Position numbers and translations under genes: made by a program. Shown in pieces: positions 1 to 7,043 of a stretch of DNA of 34,704 nt. The DNA is from an uncultured Burkholderiales bacterium (GTDB taxonomy: Bacteria; Pseudomonadota; Gammaproteobacteria; Burkholderiales; Burkholderiaceae_C): the NCBI GenBank assembly GCA_903856995.1, contig CAIODK010000120.1, forward strand, positions 1 to 34,704, given 5' to 3'. The notes below the pieces were generated by a model that saw nothing but the letters and a program-made list of their open reading frames with translations, ran no database searches and was not told where the DNA came from. Every line of letters starts with the position of its first letter. Positions within the stretch are counted from its first letter, which is position 1.

Positions 1-164
1 GCTTTGAGCGCCATGTCGATCGCGGGCACTGAGGCGCGCACGCGGGTGTCTTCGGTGATATTGCCTGCGGCGTCTTGTGGCACGTTGAGGTCGGCGCGGA
101 TGAAAACACGTTTGCCTTTGGCCGAGCCGTTGGCACACAAATCAGAGAAGCGAATGACGTTCAT
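1..164 (-). CDS. pgk: Phosphoglycerate kinase, N-terminal part (cut by window edge)
   Basis: Only the first 54 codons or so lie in the window; the rest runs off the left edge. I translated this myself because it is too short for the ORF track. The protein begins MNVIRFSDL and continues with [12 protein letters not shown], then [14 protein letters not shown]. This is the conserved N-terminus of phosphoglycerate kinase, including the RADLNVP segment that binds 3-phosphoglycerate. The enzyme transfers phosphate from 1,3-bisphosphoglycerate to ADP in cytosolic glycolysis. The start is an ATG at 164 with no strong Shine-Dalgarno sequence. It lies 85 bp downstream of the stop of the altronate dehydratase gene on the same strand. 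Read-through from that operon is possible, but a housekeeping gene would normally have its own promoter. The family call is secure despite truncation. Confidence 0.9.
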   Translation of the reverse strand, partial: MNVIRFSDLCANGSAKGKRVFIRADLNVPQDAAGNITEDTRVRASVPAIDMALK

Positions 165-249
165 GGTGAGCAGAGAGTGATTGACTACAAAACCTCGATT
201 GTAAAAGTTTGCACCCCCCGCTGGCTGACATAGCTCACATCAGCTCAAC

Positions 250-1773
250 TCACATCACGGCCCCCAATTGCCAGGGCACGAACTCGTTTTGTCCGTATCC
301 GTGTTGCTCGCTCTTCGTGTGACGGCCCGACGCCGTGTCAATCATCGTTTGGAAGATGCGTTCGCCAGCTTGCTGCACCGTCTCGGAACCGTCCACCACA
401 CCGCCGCAATTGATGTCCATGTCATCTTCTTGGCGTTGCCATAAGGCGGTATTGGTCGCGAGCTTGAGCGACGGGCTAGGCGCGCACCCATAGGCTGAGC
501 CACGCCCAGTGGTGAAGCAAATTAAATTCGCACCGCCTGCCACTTGGCCTGTGGCCGACACGGGGTCATACCCCGGCGTGTCCATGTAGACGAAACCACG
601 CGCCGTCACCGGTTGCGCAAACTCCACCACATCCACCAAGTTGGTGGTGCCGCTTTTGGCAATAGCGCCCAAGCTTTTCTCAAGAATGGTGGTCAAGCCA
701 CCCGCCTTGTTGCCGGCCGAGGGGTTGTTGTCCATTTGCATGTGGTTGCGCTGGGTATAAGCCTCCCACCAAGCGATGCGTGCCAGCAATTTATCGGCAA
801 CTTCGGCGCTCACCGCACGACGGGTCAGCAGGTGTTCACCACCATAAATTTCTGGGGTTTCTGACAGCACCGCGGTGCCACCGTGGCGCACCAACAAATC
901 AACCGCGGCCCCCAACGCAGGGTTCGCGCTGATGCCTGAATACCCATCACTCCCGCCGCATTGCAAACCCACGATGAGGTGACCCAACGGCACCGGCACG
1001 CGCGTGACACGGTTGGCCTCAGGCAACATGGCCTGAATCAGCGCAATGCCTTTGGCTACCGTTTTGGCGGTACCGCCAGTGTCTTGAATGTTGAAGGCGA
1101 CCAGCTTCACGCCTTCTTGCAGGCCTTCTTGGGCGACCAATCCTTCAATTTGGTTGGTCTCACAGCCTAAGCCCACCACCAACACAGCGGCAAAGTTGGG
1201 GTGCTTGGCGTAGCCACCCAAGGTGCGGCGCAGCACTTGCAACTCTTCCCCATCACTGGCTGTGGCGCAGCCCATGCCATGAGTCAGGGCCACCACGCCA
1301 TCCACATTCGCAAACTCGGCCAAGGCCTCGGGTCGGATGTCGCGCCGGAAGTGATCTGCGATGGCACGCGCCGCCGTCGCCGAACAATTGACGGAGGTCA
1401 AGATGCCGATGTAGTTGCGTGTTGCCACACGTCCGTCAGCACGCACGATGCCGTCAAACGTAGCGGGCTTATCCACATACGCCGTCGGTTGCGCGCCAGC
1501 GCCGGGCGCGTGCTCACGCGCAAAGTCGCTGAAGGCCAAGTTGTGCGTGTGCACATGTGCGCCCTTGGCGATGGGCTGGGTAGCCACGCCAATGATTTGG
1601 TCATAACGTCGCACGGGTTGCCCCACCGCGATGTCACAGGTCGCCACTTTGTGCCCAGGGGGCACCAAGCCAGAAACCGTCACGCCCTCGGCCACCAACA
1701 CCGTGCCGCCCAACAGTTGTTGACGCGCAATGACGACGTTGTCTTGCGCATGAATGCGAATGACCGGCGACAT
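250..1773 (-). CDS. uxaA: UxaA-family altronate/sugar-acid dehydratase
   Basis: Predicted cytosolic metal-dependent dehydratase of the altronate/galactarate dehydratase family (UxaA/GarD). Altronate dehydratase converts D-altronate to 2-keto-3-deoxy-D-gluconate. Residues about 1-80 form an SAF-type domain, and the rest is the large catalytic domain. Visible Cys- and Gly-rich motifs include GMGCAT, GLGCETNQ, GLQCGGSDGYSG and NCGGVVDG. At about 507 residues it is close to E. coli UxaA, and single-chain rather than split like the SuyA/SuyB sulfolactate lyase. I chose the ATG at 1773 rather than the ORF-track start at 1785, because it forms a TGATG overlap with the stop of the preceding SDR gene, a typical translational-coupling arrangement. 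It is the last gene of the minus-strand sugar-acid operon. Within the family, substrate (altronate, galactarate, other aldonate or aldarate) cannot be fixed from sequence alone, so the symbol is tentative. Confidence 0.82.
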   Translation of the reverse strand: MSPVIRIHAQDNVVIARQQLLGGTVLVAEGVTVSGLVPPGHKVATCDIAVGQPVRRYDQIIGVATQPIAKGAHVHTHNLAFSDFAREHAPGAGAQPTAYVDKPATFDGIVRADGRVATRNYIGILTSVNCSATAARAIADHFRRDIRPEALAEFANVDGVVALTHGMGCATASDGEELQVLRRTLGGYAKHPNFAAVLVVGLGCETNQIEGLVAQEGLQEGVKLVAFNIQDTGGTAKTVAKGIALIQAMLPEANRVTRVPVPLGHLIVGLQCGGSDGYSGISANPALGAAVDLLVRHGGTAVLSETPEIYGGEHLLTRRAVSAEVADKLLARIAWWEAYTQRNHMQMDNNPSAGNKAGGLTTILEKSLGAIAKSGTTNLVDVVEFAQPVTARGFVYMDTPGYDPVSATGQVAGGANLICFTTGRGSAYGCAPSPSLKLATNTALWQRQEDDMDINCGGVVDGSETVQQAGERIFQTMIDTASGRHTKSEQHGYGQNEFVPWQLGAVM

Positions 1774-2528
1774 CAATTGGACCAACCGCCATCAATGATT
1801 TGCGAGGTGCCCGTGGTGAAGCTGGACTCATCGCTGGCCAAGTACACCGCCAAGGCTGCAATTTCTTCAACCCGACCGACCCGGCCCATGGGCTGACGCG
1901 CGACAAAGGCAGCTTGCACTTGCGCAATGGTTTGGCCGCTGGCCTGCGCTTGGGCAGAGATGCGATCGCGCAACGAGGGTGACTCAACGGTTCCAGGGCA
2001 AATGGCGTTACAGCGCACACCAGAGGTGATGTAGTCTGCAGCCACCGCTTTGGTCAGGCCGATGATGGCGGCTTTGGTGGTGCCGTACACAAAACGGTTG
2101 GGCGCACCTTTGATGCTGCCCGCCACCGACGCCACGTTGATGATGGAGCCGTTGCCTTTTTTCAGCATGCCGGGCAAAAACGTACGGATCATGTGGAACT
2201 GTGAACGCACGTTCAGATTGAACGCAAAGTCCCACTCTGCCTCCGTGCAATCGAGAACCGTGCCGGCGTGGACAAAGCCTGCGCCGTTGAACAAAACATC
2301 TATCTCGCCATGCTTGGCGTGGAAGGCCTGAATGGCCTCCGGCTTCGTCACGTCAAGCACATCGACCACGCAACCACACTCTTGTTGGAGCGAGGCCAAG
2401 GTCTGCGCATTGACATCGGTAGCAATCACACTGGCACCCTCGCGCACAAATGCAAGCGCGGTGGCGCGGCCAATGCCCTGTCCGGCGGCTGTCACGAGGG
2501 CGGTTTTGCCTGCTAATCTTTGACTCAT
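1773..2528 (-). CDS. SDR, 2-keto-3-deoxy-L-fuconate dehydrogenase-like
   Basis: Classical short-chain dehydrogenase/reductase of about 251 residues. It has the cofactor motif TAAGQGIG (residues 13-20), NGAG in place of the usual NNAG (81-84), and the catalytic Ser134, Tyr148 and Lys152 (YGTTK). The segment GAPNRFVYGTTKAA and the end IDGGWS resemble the BDH2/DHRS6-like group, which includes the 2-keto-3-deoxy-L-fuconate 4-dehydrogenases of bacterial L-fucose pathways. An oxidation of a 2-keto-3-deoxy sugar acid would suit the two dehydratases in this operon, but that is inference. I prefer the ATG at 2528; the ORF-track start at 2543 is a GTG without a better ribosome site. The gene starts 18 bp after the HIBADH-family gene and overlaps the next dehydratase gene by TGATG. 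A 3-hydroxybutyrate dehydrogenase-like activity is an alternative. Confidence 0.75.
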   Translation of the reverse strand: MSQRLAGKTALVTAAGQGIGRATALAFVREGASVIATDVNAQTLASLQQECGCVVDVLDVTKPEAIQAFHAKHGEIDVLFNGAGFVHAGTVLDCTEAEWDFAFNLNVRSQFHMIRTFLPGMLKKGNGSIINVASVAGSIKGAPNRFVYGTTKAAIIGLTKAVAADYITSGVRCNAICPGTVESPSLRDRISAQAQASGQTIAQVQAAFVARQPMGRVGRVEEIAALAVYLASDESSFTTGTSQIIDGGWSN

Positions 2529-2546
2529 GGTGTTGTCTTTCACTGG

Positions 2547-3452
2547 TTAGGTCGTTGAAGTTTTGGGTACCAAGCTGACACCCGTGATGCGCTCTTGCGC
2601 CTCCACCAAGGAGGGCACGAATTTTTTGCCAAAGCCCAAGGCGCTAGCCATGCTGAGCGACTGGTGCACCGCCTCACCCATCAACGTGGGCACGCCCATG
2701 CCTTCGGCCAAGTGGGTGTAATAGCGAATATCTTTGCGGGCGTTATCCAGCTCAAACATCAAGCCCGTCAAATCGCCATCGAGTGTTTTGGCCATGGCTT
2801 GGAATAAGCCTGAGTTCACAGGTCCGGCCCCCACCAACGCCACCAATTGTTTGGGATCAACGCCTGCCAGTTTGCCAACCGCAAAGGCCTCTGCGGTGGC
2901 CGCACAAATGGCTTGCCCGATGAAGTTGTTCAACAGTTTGATGCCGTGGCCTGCGCCCGGGCCACCCACATGGAACACGTTTTCAGCACAGCATTTCAAA
3001 ATGGGTTCCAGCTTGGCAAACATCTCGGGTGTCGCGCCCACCATGATGTTGAGTCGCCCAGCCTCGGCTTCCACAGCAGAACGCGCCAAGGGGGCGTCCA
3101 CAAACGTCACGCCCTGGGCGTGCGCCAGCTCGCGCAAATGCGTGGTGGATGCGGGCTCGCTGGTCGAGCAATCCACAATCACCATGCCCGCTTTGGCGTG
3201 TGCCAACAAACCATGGGGGCCAGTGACGACCGCCTCCACTTGCGGCGTACCGGTCACGCAAATCATCACCACATCACAACTCGCGCCCAGATCGGCAATG
3301 CTGTTCGCTAGCGTGGCCCCTGCATCCAGCAGGTCTTGCACGCGGTCGCGTTGCTTGTGAACCGTCAGTGCCACCTGTTGACCCTTGGCCAATAAGTTTT
3401 TGGCCATGCCATGCCCCATGAGGCCAGATGCGCCGATGTAACCAATCTTCAT
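2547..3452 (-). CDS. HIBADH-family NAD(P)-dependent dehydrogenase
   Basis: Beta-hydroxyacid dehydrogenase of the 3-hydroxyisobutyrate/tartronate-semialdehyde reductase family, 301 residues. The Rossmann start is GYIGASGLMG (residues 4-13). The substrate region contains CSTSEP (95-100), and the catalytic lysine is Lys172 in GHGIKLLNN. The second substrate motif is DAPLARS (119-125) instead of the common DAPVSGG, which places Arg124 where a Gly is usual, so the substrate may differ from 3-hydroxyisobutyrate. The start is the ATG at 3452, preceded by a good AGGAGA site. The ORF-track entry reaching 4052 (501 aa) is read-through into the opposite-frame shadow of the kinase gene and lacks homology-like features. 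It lies 32 bp after the kinase gene in a sugar-acid operon. A role in reducing or oxidising a C3-C4 acid or semialdehyde derived from sugar acids is inferred. Confidence 0.8.
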   Translation of the reverse strand: MKIGYIGASGLMGHGMAKNLLAKGQQVALTVHKQRDRVQDLLDAGATLANSIADLGASCDVVMICVTGTPQVEAVVTGPHGLLAHAKAGMVIVDCSTSEPASTTHLRELAHAQGVTFVDAPLARSAVEAEAGRLNIMVGATPEMFAKLEPILKCCAENVFHVGGPGAGHGIKLLNNFIGQAICAATAEAFAVGKLAGVDPKQLVALVGAGPVNSGLFQAMAKTLDGDLTGLMFELDNARKDIRYYTHLAEGMGVPTLMGEAVHQSLSMASALGFGKKFVPSLVEAQERITGVSLVPKTSTT

Positions 3453-3484
3453 AGTCGTCTCCTGTGTGTGTTCGATGTTTTGCT

Positions 3485-4420
3485 TCACAGCCCTGCTGCT
3501 TGCAACTCCGCCCGTGTGGGCAAACCTTCGCTGTCGCCGCGCACTTGCACGGCGCGTGCGCCCATCCAAGCAGCGCGTTTCACGGCCGCTTGCAAAGACA
3601 TGTTGTCCAACAATCCGCTGATCACGCCCACCGCAAAGGCGTCTCCGGCCCCCACGGTGTCGACCACGTGCGCGACGGGAAATGCCTCCACATAGCCACG
3701 CGCTAGCGCGCTGTCGTAATACGCACCCTGTGCGCCGAGCTTGACCACCACATGCGACGCACCGGTTGAACGGTAGAAGGCCGCAATGTCTTCGGGCGTG
3801 TGTTCCCCCGTGAGTTGACGTCCTTCGTCTAAGCCTGGCAAGACCCAATCGGCTTGGGCCGCCAACGCATTCACGGTAGCGCACATGTGCATGGCATCCT
3901 TCCACAATGCGGGGCGCAAATTGGGATCGAAGCTGACCGTCTTGCCGTGGCGGCGCAACGTCGCCATCGCCAGTTGCGTGGCCCCCAAGGTGTTGGGCGA
4001 TAAGGCGGGAAACACGCCGGTCGCATGCAAATGCCGCGCTTGTGACAGCCACGTCAGATCCAAGTCTTGCGAACCCAAGCGGCTTGCCGCGGAATCTTGT
4101 CGGTGGTATTCAATCGGAGGGTCACTGCCGTCATCGACGCGCCCTTTGTACATAAAGCCTGTGCGCTCACCCGAGGCCATCGCCACCTGCGTGCAATCAA
4201 TGCCCTCACGGGTGTACGCCTCGCGCAAGTCGCGACCCTTCTCGTCGTCGCCCAGTCGACTGACCCAACCCACCTTCAACCCCAGCCGCGCCAAGCCCAC
4301 GGCCACATTGGTTTCTGCCCCCGCCGTGTAGGGCGTAAAGCGACGCACCGACGCCAAGGGCCCCGGCTCATCCGCCGCGAGCAGCACCAAGGCTTCGCCC
4401 AGAGTGACCACGTCATGCAT
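3485..4420 (-). CDS. kdgK: 2-keto-3-deoxygluconate kinase (PfkB family)
   Basis: Ribokinase/PfkB-family sugar kinase of 311 residues, the usual length for KDG kinase. It would phosphorylate 2-keto-3-deoxy-D-gluconate with ATP to give KDPG in the cytosol. The substrate-side motif is GAETNVA (residues 34-40), FDPNLRP lies at 164-170, and the C-terminal PfkB signature is DTVGAGDAFAVG, with Asp260 as the expected catalytic base. These features together with the neighbouring sugar-acid dehydratases favour KDG kinase over fructokinase or ribokinase. The ATG at 4420 has only a weak ribosome site, 18 bp after the upstream SDR stop, so coupled translation is likely. Both dehydratases of this arm (IlvD/Edd type and UxaA type) could supply its substrate. 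No KDPG aldolase gene is in the window, so the product must be processed by an enzyme encoded elsewhere. Confidence 0.83.
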   Translation of the reverse strand: MHDVVTLGEALVLLAADEPGPLASVRRFTPYTAGAETNVAVGLARLGLKVGWVSRLGDDEKGRDLREAYTREGIDCTQVAMASGERTGFMYKGRVDDGSDPPIEYHRQDSAASRLGSQDLDLTWLSQARHLHATGVFPALSPNTLGATQLAMATLRRHGKTVSFDPNLRPALWKDAMHMCATVNALAAQADWVLPGLDEGRQLTGEHTPEDIAAFYRSTGASHVVVKLGAQGAYYDSALARGYVEAFPVAHVVDTVGAGDAFAVGVISGLLDNMSLQAAVKRAAWMGARAVQVRGDSEGLPTRAELQAAGL

Positions 4421-4438
4421 AGTGAGGTTCGTGCCGCG

Positions 4439-5188
4439 TTAACCGCGACCGACGAAAGGCATCTGGGTAGCCATCACCGTGACAAACAAGATGTTGGACG
4501 ACAGCGGCAGTCCTGCCATGGTCATGAAGGTTTCTACCACCGAGCTCATGTCCATGCGCGCTTCGGGCTTGATCGTGCCGTCGGCTTGGTGGACGCCGTT
4601 GACCATCTTCAAGGTCATGTCGCTGGCGACGTTGCCAATATCAATTTGACCCACGGCGATGTTCATGCCGCGTCCATCCAAATTGGCGGCGCGCGTCAGC
4701 CCACTGATGGCGTGCTTGGTCGCGGTGTAGGCGATCGAACCAGGGCGGGGTGCATGGGCAGAGATAGAGCCGTTGTTGATGATGCGTCCACCCTGTGGCG
4801 ACTGCGTTTGCATTTGCTTGAAGGCGTGTGACAAACAATAAAAAGCTCCGTTCAAATTGACGTCAACCGCTTGCCGCCATGTGTCAGCCGCCATGTCACC
4901 GGGCAGGGTGTAGGGCAATGAAATGCCAGCGTTGTTGAACAACAAATCCACCCGGCCAAACTTGGCCACCACCGTTTTGAAGAGTTGCGCCACTTCGTCG
5001 TCTTTAGACACATCGGTCGGCACCGCCAAAGCATGGATGCTGTTTGGGCCCGCTTCGGCGATTGCCGCCTGCAGGGCGTCTGCACGACGACCCACCAAGG
5101 CGACTCGCCACCCCGCCTTCAACAGCGCCAAGGCACACGCCTTACCGATACCCGAACTCGCTCCTGTGACCACCGCTACTTTTGTCAT
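4439..5188 (-). CDS. Short-chain dehydrogenase/reductase, sugar-related
   Basis: Classical SDR of 249 residues. The cofactor motif is TGASSGIG (residues 8-15), NNAG lies at 85-88, and the catalytic residues are Ser141, Tyr154 and Lys158 (YTATK). An Arg-Arg pair at 34-35 after the second strand, instead of an Asp, suggests NADP(H) preference; this is inference from SDR rules. The C-terminal part ([12 protein letters not shown]) differs from the standard PG-containing segment and probably shapes the substrate pocket. It starts 12 bp after the IlvD/Edd-type dehydratase stop and ends 18 bp before kdgK. Oxidation of an aldose or aldonate, or reduction of a keto acid, fits the neighbourhood. The exact substrate is not recognisable. 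Confidence 0.78.
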   Translation of the reverse strand: MTKVAVVTGASSGIGKACALALLKAGWRVALVGRRADALQAAIAEAGPNSIHALAVPTDVSKDDEVAQLFKTVVAKFGRVDLLFNNAGISLPYTLPGDMAADTWRQAVDVNLNGAFYCLSHAFKQMQTQSPQGGRIINNGSISAHAPRPGSIAYTATKHAISGLTRAANLDGRGMNIAVGQIDIGNVASDMTLKMVNGVHQADGTIKPEARMDMSSVVETFMTMAGLPLSSNILFVTVMATQMPFVGRG

Positions 5189-5200
5189 GTCAATTCTTTC

Positions 5201-6937
5201 TTAATGGTTGTCTTTGGGCACGGCCGATCCGCGCATGCCACGTAAAAAGTCTAAATCAGCGCCCTCATCGGCTTGCAAGACATGGTCGATGTAGAGCTTC
5301 CAGTACCCGCTGTCCATGGGCGGTGTCGGCGGCGTCCAAGCCAGTCGACGTTTTGCCAACTCTGCATCATCCACATGCAAGTGCAAGCTGCGCTTGGGCA
5401 CATCGAGTGTGATCAAGTCACCGTTTTGTACCAACGCCAAGGTGCCGCCTGCGGCAGCCTCGGGCGCGGTGTGCAGCACCACGGTGCCATAGGCAGTGCC
5501 GCTCATGCGCGCATCGCTGATGCGCACCATGTCGGTAATGCCTTTGCGCAAGACCTTGGGCGGCAGCGGCATATTACCGACCTCGGCCATGCCAGGGTAG
5601 CCCTTAGGCCCGCAATTCTTCAAGACCAAGATGCAGGTTTCATCCACATCCAAGTTCTCATCATCAATGCGGGCATGGAAATCATTGCTGTCTTCAAACA
5701 CCACCGCACGTCCCGTGTGCGTCATCAACGCGGGTGTCGCTGCGCTGGGTTTGATCACCGCGCCGCGGGGTGCCAAATTGCCACGCAACACGGCGATGCC
5801 GGCTTTGTCTTTGAAAGGCTCTGCGAACGGCTTGATCACTTCGGGGTTGTAGTTTTGCGCCGCCGCCACGTTTTCGCCAACGCTCTTGCCGTTGGCTGTG
5901 ATCACGTCTGTGTGCAGCAGGTGTGCGATCTCTTTCATCACCGCAGGCAGTCCGCCGGCGTAACAAAAATCTTCCATCAGGTACTGACCCGACGGTTGCA
6001 AGTTCACCAAGCAGGGCAACTCGCTCCCCAATCGGTCAAAGTCATCAATGCTCAAGGGCACGCCCAAGCGCCCCGCAATGGCAACCAAGTGAATCACTGC
6101 GTTGGTACTGCCCCCAATGGCCGCCAAAGTTCGGATCGCATTTTCGAAAGCCTCACGCGTCAAGATTTGCGATAGCTTCACATCGTCATGCACCATTTGC
6201 ACAATACGTCGTCCGGCATCGCGGGCCAGCACATTGCGTCGGCCATCGACAGCAGGGTAGGCCGCGTTGCCGGGCAAGCCCACGCCCAAAGCCTCGACCA
6301 TGCAAGCCATGGTGCTTGCGGTCCCCATGGTCATGCAATGGCCGTGGCTGCGGTGCATGCAGCTTTCTGCCTCGAAGAAATCTTGCAGCTTCAAGGTGCC
6401 GGCCCGCACCTGCTCGCTCATGCTCCACACGCCTGTGCCAGAGCCCAACTCTTGACCCCGCCACTTGCCGTTCAACATCGGGCCACCGCTCACCCCAATG
6501 GTTGGCAGGTTCACGCTCGAGGCGCCCATCAGCAACGACGGCGTGGTTTTGTCACACCCCATCAAGAGCACGACACCATCAATGGGGTTGCCGCGAATGC
6601 TCTCTTCCACATCCATCGAAGCCAGGTTGCGATACAGCATGGCGGTGGGGCGCAACAAGGTTTCACCCAGCGACATGACCGGGAACTCGAGCGGAAAACC
6701 ACCCGCCTCGTACACCCCAATCTTGACTTGCTCAGCGAGCGTTCGAAAGTGTGAGTTGCACGGCGTGAGTTCGCTGAAGGTGTTGCAAATACCAATCACG
6801 GGGCGACCATCGAACTGGTCGTGCGGCACGCCTTTGCCTTTGACCCAGCTTCGGTAGGCAAAGCCATCGCGGTCTTGGCGACCAAACCATTGTTGGCTGC
6901 GTAAATCTTCGGGGCGTTTTTTGGGTTTATCCGTCAT
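5201..6937 (-). CDS. IlvD/Edd-family sugar-acid dehydratase (L-arabonate dehydratase-like)
   Basis: Fe-S dependent dehydratase of 578 residues that removes water from an aldonate to give a 2-keto-3-deoxy sugar acid. Length and sequence follow the L-arabonate/D-xylonate/D-fuconate dehydratase branch rather than dihydroxy-acid dehydratase or Edd. Cys60 (TPCNSH), Cys128 (GCDKTT) and Cys201 (GHCMTMG) match the three [2Fe-2S] ligands known for rhizobial L-arabonate dehydratase. The SDARMSGTAYG segment carries the catalytic Ser. The end DFLRGMRGSA is typical of the branch. I chose the ATG at 6937 (MTDKPKK) over the ORF-track start at 6991, because homologues begin near RSQQWFG and GAGACAG precedes it. 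It is the first gene of the minus-strand arm and reads out of the divergent control region. Substrates in this branch are broad, so L-arabonate is not proven. Confidence 0.87.
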   Translation of the reverse strand: MTDKPKKRPEDLRSQQWFGRQDRDGFAYRSWVKGKGVPHDQFDGRPVIGICNTFSELTPCNSHFRTLAEQVKIGVYEAGGFPLEFPVMSLGETLLRPTAMLYRNLASMDVEESIRGNPIDGVVLLMGCDKTTPSLLMGASSVNLPTIGVSGGPMLNGKWRGQELGSGTGVWSMSEQVRAGTLKLQDFFEAESCMHRSHGHCMTMGTASTMACMVEALGVGLPGNAAYPAVDGRRNVLARDAGRRIVQMVHDDVKLSQILTREAFENAIRTLAAIGGSTNAVIHLVAIAGRLGVPLSIDDFDRLGSELPCLVNLQPSGQYLMEDFCYAGGLPAVMKEIAHLLHTDVITANGKSVGENVAAAQNYNPEVIKPFAEPFKDKAGIAVLRGNLAPRGAVIKPSAATPALMTHTGRAVVFEDSNDFHARIDDENLDVDETCILVLKNCGPKGYPGMAEVGNMPLPPKVLRKGITDMVRISDARMSGTAYGTVVLHTAPEAAAGGTLALVQNGDLITLDVPKRSLHLHVDDAELAKRRLAWTPPTPPMDSGYWKLYIDHVLQADEGADLDFLRGMRGSAVPKDNH

Positions 6938-6968
6938 GTCTGTCTCGCTGTTACTGGTTTCCCCGAAT

Positions 6969-6996
6969 CTGACATCGGGCCATGTGAGCATATTAT
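6969..6996 (+). promoter_or_regulatory. Sigma-70-like promoter for plus-strand arm
   Basis: CTGACA (6969-6974; 5 of 6 to TTGACA) is separated by 16 bp from TATTAT (6991-6996; 5 of 6 to TATAAT). The expected start of transcription near 7003 falls inside the candidate operator at 6995-7007, so a bound repressor would block it. The 2-hydroxyacid dehydrogenase begins at 7044. Read by eye only. Confidence 0.5.
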
Positions 6997-7017
6997 GGTA
7001 TGACGATTGAACTTCAA
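6990..7017 (-). promoter_or_regulatory. Sigma-70-like promoter for minus-strand arm
   Basis: On the minus strand TTGAAG (7012-7017; 4 of 6) is separated by 16 bp from TAATAT (6990-6995; 4 of 6). The candidate operator lies within this spacer. It is weaker than the plus-strand promoter it overlaps. The first gene in this direction starts at 6937. Confidence 0.35.
6995..7007 (+). promoter_or_regulatory. Candidate GntR/FCD operator, site 1
   Basis: The 13-mer ATGGTATGACGAT is a partial dyad, AT-n-GT-nnn-AC-n-AT. This matches the GT-N-AC core common to operators of FCD-type GntR regulators. It recurs with 11 of 13 matches at 8041-8053 (opposite strand) upstream of the ABC transporter operon. The GntR/FCD gene of this cluster at 15100-15873 is the natural candidate to bind it. 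The protein-site pairing is inferred. Confidence 0.5.
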
Positions 7018-7043
7018 CCCCGTGAAAGCCCTAGGAGCCCATC

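Larger units (their letters stand above)
6938..7043. promoter_or_regulatory. Divergent control region between the two sugar-acid arms
   Basis: This 106-bp gap separates the start codons of the minus-strand dehydratase operon and the plus-strand dehydrogenase gene. It holds overlapping sigma-70-like promoters for both directions and a dyad motif between them (listed separately). AGGAG at 7033-7037 is the ribosome site of the plus-strand gene. The layout suggests one regulator controlling both arms from a single site, which is inference. Confidence 0.65.

Noticed and set aside
3453-4052. The 501-aa ORF suggesting a fusion in front of the HIBADH-family enzyme
   Set aside because: The extra 200 residues are Arg/His-rich, overlap kdgK in another frame on the same strand, and the true ATG at 3452 has a good AGGAGA site.
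5273-6175. 300-aa plus-strand ORF opposite the IlvD/Edd-type dehydratase
   Set aside because: Antisense shadow; His/Gln/Arg-biased composition and no motif, while the minus strand has all three Fe-S Cys ligands.
250-6937. Sulfoquinovose (sulfo-ED) pathway reading of the minus arm
   Set aside because: IlvD/Edd, SDR and HIBADH families do occur in sulfoglycolysis, but there is no lactonase, KDSG aldolase or sulfonate exporter. The UxaA protein is single-chain rather than SuyA/SuyB, and the HIBADH-family enzyme lacks the Ser expected for sulfolactaldehyde binding.
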